Assembly (NCBI RefSeq): GCF_024753215.1
Contig: NZ_JANUGV010000004.1
Location: 62,001-126,000 of the forward strand
From: Massilia solisilvae
Lineage (GTDB): Bacteria > Pseudomonadota > Gammaproteobacteria > Burkholderiales > Burkholderiaceae_D
DNA: 64,000 bases
Reading direction: 5' to 3'
Below the pieces are notes generated by a model. It had not been told where the DNA came from. It worked only from the letters and a program-made list of their open reading frames with translations, and ran no database searches. The position numbers were made by a program, and so were the translations under genes. Every line of letters starts with the position of its first letter. Position 1 is the first letter of the stretch. Below, one piece after another: positions 12,196-21,108 of the stretch.

Positions 12196-15100
12196 TCACG
12201 CATGCCCTGGCCGCGCCCCGCGCTTGCCGGCGACGAGCGGGGCGGACGGGCCGACGATGCCGGCCACGGCGGCAATCAGCTCGCTCGGTTCGACCGGTTT
12301 GGAGATGTGGGCCGAAAATCCCGCTTCAAGCGCACGCAGGCGGTCCTCGGAGTGCGCGAACGCGGTCAATGCAATGGCCGGCAGGTTGCCGCCGTGCTCG
12401 CGACCGAGCCCGCGCACCCACTGCAGCAGTTCGAAGCCGTCCACCTCGGGCATGCCCAGGTCGCTGACCAGGATGTCGGGCAGGGCTTGGCCCAGCATGG
12501 CGAATGCCTCGCGCGCGCCGGACGCGGTGCGCACCGTGGCGTGGCAGTCGGCCAGGATGCGCGCCATCAGGTCGCGCGCGTCGCGGTCGTCGTCCACCAC
12601 CAGCACGTCCACGCCGGTCAGGTCGCGCACCGCCATCTCGTGCGCCTGCGGCGCCGGCTGCGGCACCGGGTTGCGCCCGAAGCGCTGGTTCGGCGTCTTT
12701 GGCGGCGCCACCGGCAGTTCGATGGTGAAGCGCGCGCCCAGCCCTTCGCCGGCGCTTTCGGCGCGCACCAGCCCGCCGTGCTGCTCGACCAGGTTCTTGA
12801 CGATGGACAGGCCCAGTCCCAGGCCGCCGTGGCGGCGCGTGGTGGAGGCGTCGGCCTGGCGGAAGCGCTCGAACACGTGGGTGATGAATTCGGGCCTGAT
12901 GCCAAGGCCGGTGTCGCTGACGCTGATGTCCACGTGGCCGTCGCGGCGAGCCAGGCGCACCGTGACCTGGCCGCCCTTGGGCGTGAACTTGATTGCGTTG
13001 GACAAGAGGTTCCACACCACCTGCTGCATGCGCGCCGGATCGCCCGCGACCAGCCCCGCGTCCTTGTCGTAGCGGCGCTCGAGGCGGATGCCCTTGGCCT
13101 GGGCCGCCGGGCGCACGGTCTCGATGGCGGCGTCGATGAAGACGGCCGGGTTCAGGGGCTGGATGTCGAGCAGCACCTTGCCCGAGGTGATGCGGCTCAT
13201 GTCGAGCAGGTCCTCGATCAGCTGGGCCTGGGCGCGCGCGTTGCGCTCGATGGTCTGCAGGCCGCGCTGCAGGTCGGCGCCGTCGCGGCTGGCGCGGCGC
13301 AGCACCTGGGCCCAGCCGAGGATCGCCGACAGCGGGGTGCGCAGCTCGTGCGACAGCGTGGCCAGGAATTCGTCCTTCATCTGGCTGGTGCGCTCGGCTT
13401 CGGTGCGCGCCTCGCGCTCGCGCTCGAGCAGCACCTTGCGCTCATCCGCCGCTTGCTGCGCGGACTCGTACAGGCGCGTGTTGTCGATGGCGATCGCGGC
13501 CTGGGCGGCGATGCCGGCCACGATGCGTTCGGTGCGCTCGCTGAACACGCCCGGCTCGGGGTGGCCGAAGAACATGCTGCCCAGGACCTCGCCCGAGCGC
13601 GCGATCACCGGCACGGCCAGGTAGCTGCGCACCGCCGGATGGCCGACCGCCAGGCCGAAATAGGGCTGCTGGCCGGCGTCGCGCGGCTCGTGCGCGATGT
13701 CGACCGAGCGTACCGGCCCGGTCGCGGACAGGCTGGGGCCGAACAGCGCGGTGGCCTGGTGCTCGCCGAAGCTCTCGAACCGGGCGGGGGTGGCGCCGGA
13801 CATGGTGTACAGCGTGAACAGGCGGCCGTCGCCGGCCGGGCCGTGGTAGAAGAAGGCGCCGAAGCGCGCACCGGCGATGCCGGCGGCGGCGTCGGTGGCG
13901 GTCTGCAGCAGCGAGCGCAGGTCGCGGGTGGAGGCCAGCGCCGCGCCAGTGCTGTTGAGCAGCTCGAGCACGTGCGACTCCTCGCGCAGCGCGCGCTCGG
14001 CGCGCTTGACCTCGTCCACGTCGGTGTCGGTGCCGAACCAGCGCGACACGCGCCCGTGCAGGTCGCGTACCGGGTTGGCGCGCGAGAGAAACCAGCGGTA
14101 CTGGCCGTCGGCGCCGCGGATCGGGTATTCGATTTCGAACGGTTCGCCGCTGGCAAGGCACGCCTGCCAGTGTTCCAGCACGGCAGGCAGCGCGTCAGGC
14201 TCGACCAGCCGCTCCCAGCCCCAGCCGCACACGTCGTCGGGCGAGGTGCCGGTGTATTCGTACCAGCGCTCGTTGAACCAGACCATCGCACCATCGGCGC
14301 GCGCCATGAATGCCAGTTGCGGAATCGTGTTGGCCAGCGCGCGCAGCACTTCCTCGCTCTGGCGCAGCGTGTCCTCGGCGTTCTTGCGCACCGTGATGTC
14401 CTGCACCACGCCGGTGATGCCGAGCACGTTCTCGCGCGCGGCCGGGTCGTAGTCGGCGCGGCCCACCAGCGCGATCCAGCGCGTGCCGCCGTCCGGGCGC
14501 AGCCGGCATTCGAGGTTGACCTCGGAATGGCTGGCGAAGGCGTGCAGGAAGGCGCGCCGCACCTGCTCGCGGTCCGGCTCGTCCAGCCGCTCGCGCAGCG
14601 CCGCCCAGGCGATCGAGGTATCGGCCGGCAGGTCGAACATGGCCGCGGCACGCGCGCCCAGCGTCACCTGGTCGGTGGCGGCATCCCAGTGCCAGTCGCC
14701 CAGCCCGCCCGCCGACAGGGCCAGCTGCAGGCGCGCATTGCCGTCGATGAGGGCCTGCTGGTCGGCCTTGCGTTGGGTGATGTCCTGTACATAGATTGTC
14801 AGGCCTTCGCTGGACGGGAAAATGCGCACGCCCAGCCAGCCGTTGATGCGCGGGTAAAAGAACTCTTCGCTGACCGTTGCGCCGGCCTGCATGGCGCGGC
14901 GGCAGGCGGCGCCGAACGGGCCTTGCGCCAGCTCGGGAAATTCGTCCCACAGCGCGCTGCCGAGCAGTGTGGCGCGCGAGGCATCGGGCGCGGCCAGCAT
15001 CTCGATCGCGCGGCCATTGAGGTAGGTGAGGCGCCAGTCGTGGCCCACCGCGCAGATGCCGTCGGTCAGGCTTTCGAGCATGCCCTCGATGCGGGCGTTG

Positions 15101-15210
15101 GCGGCGCGCAGCGCCTCCTGGGCGGCAACCACGCCTTGCTCGGCGCGGCGGCGCGCGCCCACCATGCCCTCGGGCTGGTCGGGCCGGGATACCTTGCGTT
15201 GCTCGTTCAC
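12196..15210 (-). CDS. Hybrid histidine kinase with PAS repeats and GAF domain
   Basis: The 1004-residue soluble sensor opens with a coil and PAS domain (LTDGICAVGHDWRLTYLN), followed by PAS/PAC modules ending in DITQRK, DITVRK and DTDVDEVKRAE. A GAF domain (AGARFGAFFY to AIAIDNTRLYE) comes next, then HisKA (LSHELRTPLSAI), HATPase (NLLSNAIKFTP, DTGLGIRP, GLGLGLSIV) and a C-terminal receiver (SDLGMPEVDG, ISKPVE). The GTG at 15210 has GGAGG seven bases upstream; longer in-frame reading to 15393 lacks that support. Several PAS plus GAF modules suggest integration of redox, light or small-molecule signals. Output may be the neighbouring cyclase or the PAS-REC protein. Confidence 0.88.
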   Translation of the reverse strand: MNEQRKVSRPDQPEGMVGARRRAEQGVVAAQEALRAANARIEGMLESLTDGICAVGHDWRLTYLNGRAIEMLAAPDASRATLLGSALWDEFPELAQGPFGAACRRAMQAGATVSEEFFYPRINGWLGVRIFPSSEGLTIYVQDITQRKADQQALIDGNARLQLALSAGGLGDWHWDAATDQVTLGARAAAMFDLPADTSIAWAALRERLDEPDREQVRRAFLHAFASHSEVNLECRLRPDGGTRWIALVGRADYDPAARENVLGITGVVQDITVRKNAEDTLRQSEEVLRALANTIPQLAFMARADGAMVWFNERWYEYTGTSPDDVCGWGWERLVEPDALPAVLEHWQACLASGEPFEIEYPIRGADGQYRWFLSRANPVRDLHGRVSRWFGTDTDVDEVKRAERALREESHVLELLNSTGAALASTRDLRSLLQTATDAAAGIAGARFGAFFYHGPAGDGRLFTLYTMSGATPARFESFGEHQATALFGPSLSATGPVRSVDIAHEPRDAGQQPYFGLAVGHPAVRSYLAVPVIARSGEVLGSMFFGHPEPGVFSERTERIVAGIAAQAAIAIDNTRLYESAQQAADERKVLLEREREARTEAERTSQMKDEFLATLSHELRTPLSAILGWAQVLRRASRDGADLQRGLQTIERNARAQAQLIEDLLDMSRITSGKVLLDIQPLNPAVFIDAAIETVRPAAQAKGIRLERRYDKDAGLVAGDPARMQQVVWNLLSNAIKFTPKGGQVTVRLARRDGHVDISVSDTGLGIRPEFITHVFERFRQADASTTRRHGGLGLGLSIVKNLVEQHGGLVRAESAGEGLGARFTIELPVAPPKTPNQRFGRNPVPQPAPQAHEMAVRDLTGVDVLVVDDDRDARDLMARILADCHATVRTASGAREAFAMLGQALPDILVSDLGMPEVDGFELLQWVRGLGREHGGNLPAIALTAFAHSEDRLRALEAGFSAHISKPVEPSELIAAVAGIVGPSAPLVAGKRGARPGHA

Positions 15211-15405
15211 CCGGGCGCCTCCGTGCACGCGCGCGCGGTGGCAAGTGACGGTGGGGGAGGGGGGCGCGCAACGGCGCCAGTGATCTGTTTTGCGGGCATC
15301 GTGCTGTTCTCTGTGGGCGCCGCGGCCCTCCAGCAGGGATGGCGCGGCCGGCGCATTGGCCGATTCTAGCCCAGCACGCCGCTGGCCCCCCACACGGTTG
15401 ACCGG

Positions 15406-16239
15406 CTAGCGCGGCGTGCGGCGCGCCCGTTCGACCTGCGCCAACGCGCCCTGCAACTGGTCGATCTCGTAGGGTTTTTGCAGCGACAGGTAGGGAAAGT
15501 CGAGGTGGCGCAGCAGGGTGTCGCCGTAGCCGGAGGCAAAGATGACCTGGATGCCGGGCTGGCCGGCGAGCGCCTCGCGCGCCAGCTCGACGCCGGACAT
15601 GCCGGGCAGGCTGACGTCGGAGAACAGCACGTCGTAATGCCCGGCTGCAAGACGCGCCAGGGCATCGTTCGGGTGGCCGACCCCGTCGGCCTCGTAGCCG
15701 AAGGCGCGCAGCATCTCGCACACCAGGTATTGCGCGTCGAGGTTGTCCTCGACGACCAGCACGCGCAGGGCGCCCTCCGGCTCCGGCGCTGCCGGCTCGC
15801 CGCTGGCCGGCGCCAGCGTGCACAGCACGCCACCGATGCCGCCCTCGGCGTCGCGCAGCGGCGTGAGATAAAGGTCGCGGGTTTCCTCGGCGCGGCCGCC
15901 GGCGCGCACGAATACCAGGGCGGCGCGCGGCTGCAGCGCCGGCTCGCCACGCAGCGCGCGCTCCATTGCCTCGCGCGCGGCGGCCAGCGGCGGCGGCATC
16001 ACGGGCGGGACGTTGCCGCCCGGCGCCCGGCCGTAGCCGGGGCCGGCCAGCGCGCCATAAGCTTCGTTGAACAGCACCAGCGGCTCCGGCCCCCAGGCCA
16101 GCAGCGCCGGCAGGGGAGAGTTGAACAGCAGGTCGGCGGCCACGCGCAGCGGCAGCGGCCAGGCGGCGGGGCTGCCGAGGCGGGTGGACGACCAGTCGTA
16201 ATCGGTGACGGAGCGGGCGGTGGTGCCGGTTGTGGCCAT
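15406..16239 (-). CDS. PAS-like domain response regulator
   Basis: The 277-residue protein has an N-terminal module starting DYDWSSTRLGSPAAWPLPLR, with LFNSPLPALLAWGPEPLVLFN. This matches the PAS-type sensory domain that usually opens large hybrid kinases in this group. A receiver domain follows (VVEDNLDAQ, SDVSLPGMSG, LQKPYE). There is no kinase domain and no output domain, as if the middle of a hybrid kinase were missing. It may act as a phosphate sink or adaptor for the multi-PAS kinase just downstream. The ATG at 16239 is chosen because it directly opens the PAS module. Confidence 0.8.
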   Translation of the reverse strand: MATTGTTARSVTDYDWSSTRLGSPAAWPLPLRVAADLLFNSPLPALLAWGPEPLVLFNEAYGALAGPGYGRAPGGNVPPVMPPPLAAAREAMERALRGEPALQPRAALVFVRAGGRAEETRDLYLTPLRDAEGGIGGVLCTLAPASGEPAAPEPEGALRVLVVEDNLDAQYLVCEMLRAFGYEADGVGHPNDALARLAAGHYDVLFSDVSLPGMSGVELAREALAGQPGIQVIFASGYGDTLLRHLDFPYLSLQKPYEIDQLQGALAQVERARRTPR

Positions 16240-16732
16240 GTTTCTGTGATGGGAACGTAAAGGGAGGCCAATCCTACACCAAAGCCCGCGCACGGCGCGC
16301 GACGCCGCGTTCGTGCCGGCCGCGGCAGCGGGCAAAAAATGGTTCGTCACGGACTGCCGGCAAACGCGGCTTTGATCTTCAGGAAGAAGAACGACGATAC
16401 GCGGTCACCCGCCCACCCCAGCCAGCGAAAGCAATTTCCCCTCCGCGAAGGGGGGAGTGGTTCCTTCACTCTGAAACTGCCTATTGCAATTACACAAAAG
16501 CAACAAACTCACATCATTCACTGAATCATTGTGACGCCGTGTGACAGTTGTCTTGAATTTTGTTGCAATTTCGCGTCCCCCACGTGGCTATCCTCCACTT
16601 GTCGTTTGGCACCAATACGGCAACGTCTTTTTCCAGAATTTACATTTTGGCCCGGCGCCGCCGGAGAAGGAGTTGGCATGGTTGTTCGTCAAAAGTTCGC
16701 GCAGCCGCACCCTGGCCGTGTGCGGGGAAACG
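16240..16732. other. 493-bp intergenic region before the peptide operon
   Basis: No gene supported. The right half (about 16470-16660) is clearly richer in A and T than the surroundings and must hold the promoter of the plus-strand peptide operon. A short GC hairpin (CCCCTCCGCGAAGGGG) lies near 16438-16455. A 5-base direct repeat GTGAC (two copies 10 bases apart) lies near 16530-16545. A weak sigma-70-like match (TTGTGA, 18 bases, TTGAAT) is present, but it is not strong enough to call. Confidence 0.4.
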
Positions 16733-18007
16733 ATGCGTAAGACCCTGTTTCGCGCCGAAGCCTTGCAGCAGCCCGAGCAGGGCTGGATGGGCGAAGTGCT
16801 GCTGGTGCAGCCGTTGTCCCTGCGCCTGGCCGCGTGGTTCGGGGTCGCGGTCGCGGCAGCCGCGCTGGCCTTCGCGTGCCAGGCCCAGTTCACGCGCCGG
16901 GTTGCGGCGGACGGCACGCTGGCGCCGGACGCCGGCCTGCTCAAGGTGCAGTCGCCGCGCGCCGGCGTCGTGCTCCAGCGCCTGGTGCGCGAGGGCGAGC
17001 GGGTGCGGGCCGGCCAGCTGCTGTACGTGATCTCGTCCGAGGTCGCTTACCTGCCCGATGCCGGTCCCGGCGCGGCAGGGGTTGCGGCGCGCACGCTGGA
17101 AACGGTCAGGGCGCGCGAGCAGCTGCTGGGCCAGGAAGTGCAGGGGACCGCGGCCGCCGCCCGGCAAGAGCGCGCCGGGCTGGCGGCGCGGGTGCGCGGC
17201 CTGCAGGACGAGGTGGCGCAACTGGATGCCGAACTGGCCGTCGAGCGCGAACGTCTTGGCGCCCGCGAGGCCCAGTACCAGCGCTACGTGCAGGCGCGCC
17301 AGGATGGTTTCCTGTCGCCGATTGGCCTGCAGCAAAAATACGACGAGGTGCTCGACCAGCGCTCCCGGGTGCAATCGCTGCTGCGCACGCGGCTCGGGCT
17401 GGAGCGCGACCTCGCCGGCGCCAGGGCCGAGCTGGCGGGTGCAGACAGCCGGGCCGGCGTGGCTCGCTCGCAGCTCGAACGCGAGACGCTGGAGGCGCGC
17501 CGCATGCAGGCCGAGCAGGAGGCCACTGGCCACATCGCGGTGATCGCGCCGGCGGCGGCAACGGTTGGCGCGGTGCTGGCCGAACCGGGCCAGCGGGTCG
17601 ACGGCGACACCCTGCTGACGCTGCTGCCGCAGGGCGCGCGGCTGGAAGCGCAGCTGCTGCTGCCGTCCAGGGCGATCGGCTTCGTGCGCGAAGGCGACCC
17701 GGTGGACTTGCAGGTGGGGGCGTTCGCCAACCAGTTCGGCGCGCGCCTGCGCGGCGTGGTGACCCAGGTGTCGCGCAGCGCGCTCGGCGGCGCGGAGTTG
17801 GCCCGGCAAGACCTGGCGCCAAGCCAATCCGACCAGGCGCCGCGCTACCGGGTGCGGGTCAGACTGCCGGCGCAGGACATGCTGGTCGATGGCGCGCGCT
17901 GTCCGCTGCGCGCCGGGATGGAGGTAACGGCATCGTTCCCGCAGGAGCGCAAGACCCTCATGCAATGGCTGTTGCTGCCGCTGGCGCGCGCGCGGGAGGC
18001 GATGTGA
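16733..18007 (+). CDS. HlyD-family membrane fusion protein (peptide export adaptor)
   Basis: The 424-residue protein has one N-terminal membrane helix (about 30-52) and then the split biotinyl-lipoyl/barrel-sandwich domain (VQSPRAGVVLQRLVREGERV and later IAPAAATVGAVLAEPGQRV). Between these is a long coiled-coil hairpin (about 110-260), followed by a beta-barrel part. This is the adaptor of type I secretion and bacteriocin exporters, joining the inner-membrane ABC protein to the outer membrane. The ATG at 16733 follows GGGGA at good spacing. Its stop overlaps the start of the C39 ABC exporter gene (ATGTGA), so it is the first gene of the peptide operon. No TolC homologue lies nearby. Confidence 0.88.
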   Translation: MRKTLFRAEALQQPEQGWMGEVLLVQPLSLRLAAWFGVAVAAAALAFACQAQFTRRVAADGTLAPDAGLLKVQSPRAGVVLQRLVREGERVRAGQLLYVISSEVAYLPDAGPGAAGVAARTLETVRAREQLLGQEVQGTAAAARQERAGLAARVRGLQDEVAQLDAELAVERERLGAREAQYQRYVQARQDGFLSPIGLQQKYDEVLDQRSRVQSLLRTRLGLERDLAGARAELAGADSRAGVARSQLERETLEARRMQAEQEATGHIAVIAPAAATVGAVLAEPGQRVDGDTLLTLLPQGARLEAQLLLPSRAIGFVREGDPVDLQVGAFANQFGARLRGVVTQVSRSALGGAELARQDLAPSQSDQAPRYRVRVRLPAQDMLVDGARCPLRAGMEVTASFPQERKTLMQWLLLPLARAREAM

Positions 18008-20187
18008 GAGCCTTCGATCACCTGCCGCGCCTGGAATTTGGCGGGCGCCGCCTGCCGGTCATCCTGCAGGGCGAAGCGGCGGAGTGCGGCCTGGCGTGCA
18101 TGGCCATGGTGGCCGGCTACCACGGCCACGACATCGACCTGCTGAGCCTGCGGCAGCGCTTCTCGTTCAGCCTGCGCGGCGCCAGTTTCAGGCACCTGGT
18201 CGAGATCGCGGCTGCGCTGCACCTGTCGGCGCGCGCCATCAAGGTCGAACTGGACGACCTTGCGCACCTGCGCACGCCGTGCATCCTGCACTGGAACATG
18301 AGCCATTTCGTGGTGCTCACGCGGGTGCGCACCGACCTGCGCGGCAGGCTGCTCGGGGTCGAGCTGCACGATCCGGCGCGTGGCAAGGTGCGCGTGCCGG
18401 CGGCGGAAGTGTCGGCCGCCTTCACAGGCGCGGCGATGGAGCTGGCGCCCGCCGCCGGTTTCGCGCCGCGCGCCCTGCGGCAGCGCCTGCGCCTGTCGGA
18501 ACTGGTGACGCGCGCGGTCGGGCTGCGCCCGGCGATCGCGCAGGTGTTCGCGCTCGCGGTGGCGCTCGAACTGATCGCGCTGCTCTCGCCGCTGTTCCTG
18601 CAGGCCGTGGTCGACGGCCCGCTGGCATCCGGTTCGGCCGACATGCTGGTCACGCTGGCGCTGGGGTTCGGGTTGCTGGTCCTGATCCAGTCCGCGCTGA
18701 GTGCGGCGCGCTCGTGGATGGTGCTGTATGTCGGCAACCACCTGAACCTGCAGTGGGTGTCGAACATCTTCGCGCACCTGTTGCACCTGCCGCTGTCGTA
18801 CTTCGAAAAGCGCCACCTGGGCGACGTGCAGTCGCGCTTCAATGCCATCCATTCGATCCGCGATACCCTGTCCGGGAAATTCGTCGAAACCGTCCTCGAC
18901 AGCGTGATGGCCGTGGCGGCGCTGGCGGTCCTGTTTGTGTACAGCCCGGCCCTGACGGCGGTCGTGCTGGCGGCGGTTGCAATCTATTTGGCCATGCGCA
19001 GCGCGCTGTACCTCGCGCTGCGCGACGCCACCGAGGAGCAGCTTGCCTTCAAGGCCAGCGAGCAGACCCTGTTCCTCGAATCGATCCGCGGCATCCAGGC
19101 GATCAAGCTGGCCAACCACGAACCGGTGCGGCACGCGCGCTGGCTCAACGCGGCCGCCGCCAGCATCAACCGCAACATCCGCACCGACAAGCTGAACCTG
19201 CTGTTCCAGTCGGCCAGCAAATTCCTCGGCGGCCTTGAGAACGTCGTGGTGGTCTGGCTCGGCGCGCGGCTGGTGCTGGGAGGGCAGTTTTCGGTCGGGA
19301 TGCTGTATGCCTTCCTCGCGTACAAGATGACCTTCACCCAGCGTGCCTACGCGCTGGTGGACAAGATCCAGGACCTGCGCATGCTGTCCCTGCAAGGGGA
19401 ACGGCTGGCCGACATCGTGTTGTCGCCGCGCGAGCCGGACGACGTGCATGGGCCGGCGCAGGAGGACCGCGAGCTGCCCATCGAGCTGCGCGACGTCTGG
19501 TTCCGTTACTCGGACGCCGACCCGTGGGTGCTGCGCGGGGTCACCCTGACGATCGTGCCCGGGCAGTCGGTGGCGATCGTGGGCGCCTCGGGCTGCGGCA
19601 AGACGACCTTGCTGAAACTGCTGATCGGCATCCTCACGCCGACCCGTGGCGAGATCCTCGTCGGTGGCGTCCCTTTGGCCCGCTTCGGCGCGCGCCGCTA
19701 CCGCGCCAACGTGGGCGCGGTGATGCAGGACGACCACCTGTTCGCCGGCACGGTGATGGAGAACATCTGCTTCTTTGATAAGCAGGTCGACATGGAATGG
19801 GCGGCGCAGTGCGCGCGCGCGGCCCACATCGCGGCCGACCTGGCTGCCATGCCGATGGGCTACCAGACCCTGATCGGGGACATGGGCGCGAGCCTGTCGG
19901 GCGGGCAGAAGCAGCGGGTGCTGCTGGCGCGCGCGCTGTACAAGCGGCCGCGCATCCTGTTCCTGGATGAGGCCACAAGCCACCTCGATACCGACAACGA
20001 GCGCGGCGTGAACGAGGCGATCCGCGCGCTGTCGCTCACGCGCGTGCTCGTCGCGCACCGGCGCGAGACCATCGCGACCGCCGAGCGCGTGGTCGAACTG
20101 TGGGAGGGGGCCGTGGTGCGCGACTTCCTGCAGGCGCCCGGCAACGACGCCGCCGCCCCGGCGCCGGTCCTGGAGACAGCCGGATGA
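18004..20187 (+). CDS. Peptidase-containing ABC transporter (C39, double-glycine leader)
   Basis: The 727-residue exporter starts with a C39 cysteine-peptidase domain: oxyanion Gln22, Cys28 in AAECGLACM, His101 in NMSHFVVL and Asp123 in HDPARG, all intact. A six-helix membrane domain follows (about 160-440). The ATPase has Walker A GASGCGKTT, signature LSGGQKQRV, Walker B ILFLDEA and H-loop AHR. Such proteins cut leader peptides after Gly-Gly and export the core. The GTG start overlaps the adaptor stop, with GGAGG upstream; the stop overlaps the next gene (ATGA). The 55-residue gene at 22247 encodes the fitting Gly-Gly substrate. The whole reading is typical in length for the family. Confidence 0.95.
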   Translation: MRAFDHLPRLEFGGRRLPVILQGEAAECGLACMAMVAGYHGHDIDLLSLRQRFSFSLRGASFRHLVEIAAALHLSARAIKVELDDLAHLRTPCILHWNMSHFVVLTRVRTDLRGRLLGVELHDPARGKVRVPAAEVSAAFTGAAMELAPAAGFAPRALRQRLRLSELVTRAVGLRPAIAQVFALAVALELIALLSPLFLQAVVDGPLASGSADMLVTLALGFGLLVLIQSALSAARSWMVLYVGNHLNLQWVSNIFAHLLHLPLSYFEKRHLGDVQSRFNAIHSIRDTLSGKFVETVLDSVMAVAALAVLFVYSPALTAVVLAAVAIYLAMRSALYLALRDATEEQLAFKASEQTLFLESIRGIQAIKLANHEPVRHARWLNAAAASINRNIRTDKLNLLFQSASKFLGGLENVVVVWLGARLVLGGQFSVGMLYAFLAYKMTFTQRAYALVDKIQDLRMLSLQGERLADIVLSPREPDDVHGPAQEDRELPIELRDVWFRYSDADPWVLRGVTLTIVPGQSVAIVGASGCGKTTLLKLLIGILTPTRGEILVGGVPLARFGARRYRANVGAVMQDDHLFAGTVMENICFFDKQVDMEWAAQCARAAHIAADLAAMPMGYQTLIGDMGASLSGGQKQRVLLARALYKRPRILFLDEATSHLDTDNERGVNEAIRALSLTRVLVAHRRETIATAERVVELWEGAVVRDFLQAPGNDAAAPAPVLETAG

Positions 20188-21095
20188 ACGTCGCCGCCCT
20201 GGTGAACGGCGCCGCGCACGCCATGGTGTTTGCCATCTTTGCACTTGCCTGGCTCGGCAAACTGCTCGGTTGCACCGGCGCCGTTCGGTCTCTGTGCGCC
20301 AGGGCGGCCGTGGATTTCGCGCTGGCCGGCCTGGGTTTGCTGCCATGGGCGCCAGCAGAGGTGGTGTGCGGTGTGCTGGCGTTGGGGATCGGCACCGGCG
20401 GCTGGGCAGCCGAACGGCTGCGCCGCAACCCGGTGTGCCGCTGCTTCGGCCTGTTGAACCGGGGACTGCACGGCCAACGCAACCGATTCCGCGCCGGCCT
20501 CGTGCTGGGCGGCGTGCTGCTGGCGGCGACGGCGGGCCACGGCGGCGGGGCAGCGGCCTGGTGGGCCGGGGCGGCATGCGTGCTCGCGGCGCTGCTGTTG
20601 CTGGTGGCCGCCGCATTCGGGACTGCGCGAGGCGACAAGCCGCTGCCGAAGGGTGCGCCCGTCGTCGTGCCGGAACCGCTGGTGCAGTGCACGCTCGATG
20701 CCGCCCTGCAGCTGGGGCAAACGCAGGAAGGGCGCATGGTCACGCTTGGCGAGCTGCCGCGTGACGACGGCCCGCTCGCGCTGTTGCTGACGCTGCCGGG
20801 CTGCGGGGAGTGCGACACCGTCAAGGCCGAGTTCTTGCCGTTTCGCTCCCACTTCCGCTTTCCCTTGTTGGTGCTGGAAAGGGGCGGTGGCGGCGGCGAG
20901 GCGGGGCACTTGCTGGACACCGGCGGCCACCTGGCCCGGCGGCTGCGCATCGGCGGGTTCCCGGCGCTGGTGGTGATCGATCCGGCCGACCTGACGCTGG
21001 CGTCGCCAGTGGCGTTCGGGGCTGCCGCCATCCGCAAGCGGCTGATGCACATGATTTTCGATGACCGGGCAAGACAAGTCATTTCTAATCGATGA
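20184..21095 (+). CDS. MauE/DoxX-like membrane protein fused to thioredoxin-like domain
   Basis: The 303-residue protein has an N-terminal membrane domain of four helices with the MauE-family motif NPVCRCFG (Cys85, Cys87). After about residue 150 comes a thioredoxin-like soluble domain with a CxxC site in LPGCGECDTV (Cys207, Cys210) and a cis-Pro-like GGFPALVVI segment. MauE-type proteins handle disulfide chemistry needed for maturation of other proteins (methylamine dehydrogenase small subunit). Here the gene overlaps the C39 exporter by 4 bp and precedes the ATP-grasp gene by 13 bp. The precursor core has two Cys, so this protein may form or isomerise its disulfide. That role is inference. 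Confidence 0.8.
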   Translation: MNVAALVNGAAHAMVFAIFALAWLGKLLGCTGAVRSLCARAAVDFALAGLGLLPWAPAEVVCGVLALGIGTGGWAAERLRRNPVCRCFGLLNRGLHGQRNRFRAGLVLGGVLLAATAGHGGGAAAWWAGAACVLAALLLLVAAAFGTARGDKPLPKGAPVVVPEPLVQCTLDAALQLGQTQEGRMVTLGELPRDDGPLALLLTLPGCGECDTVKAEFLPFRSHFRFPLLVLERGGGGGEAGHLLDTGGHLARRLRIGGFPALVVIDPADLTLASPVAFGAAAIRKRLMHMIFDDRARQVISNR

Positions 21096-21108
21096 AGGGA
21101 TGAGCGGC

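Noticed and set aside
12187..15369. Open frame of 1060 codons opposite the multi-PAS kinase gene
   Set aside because: It is the GC-driven mirror of a gene with complete, ordered domains. The translation is low-complexity His/Arg/Gln/Gly and has no recognisable motif.
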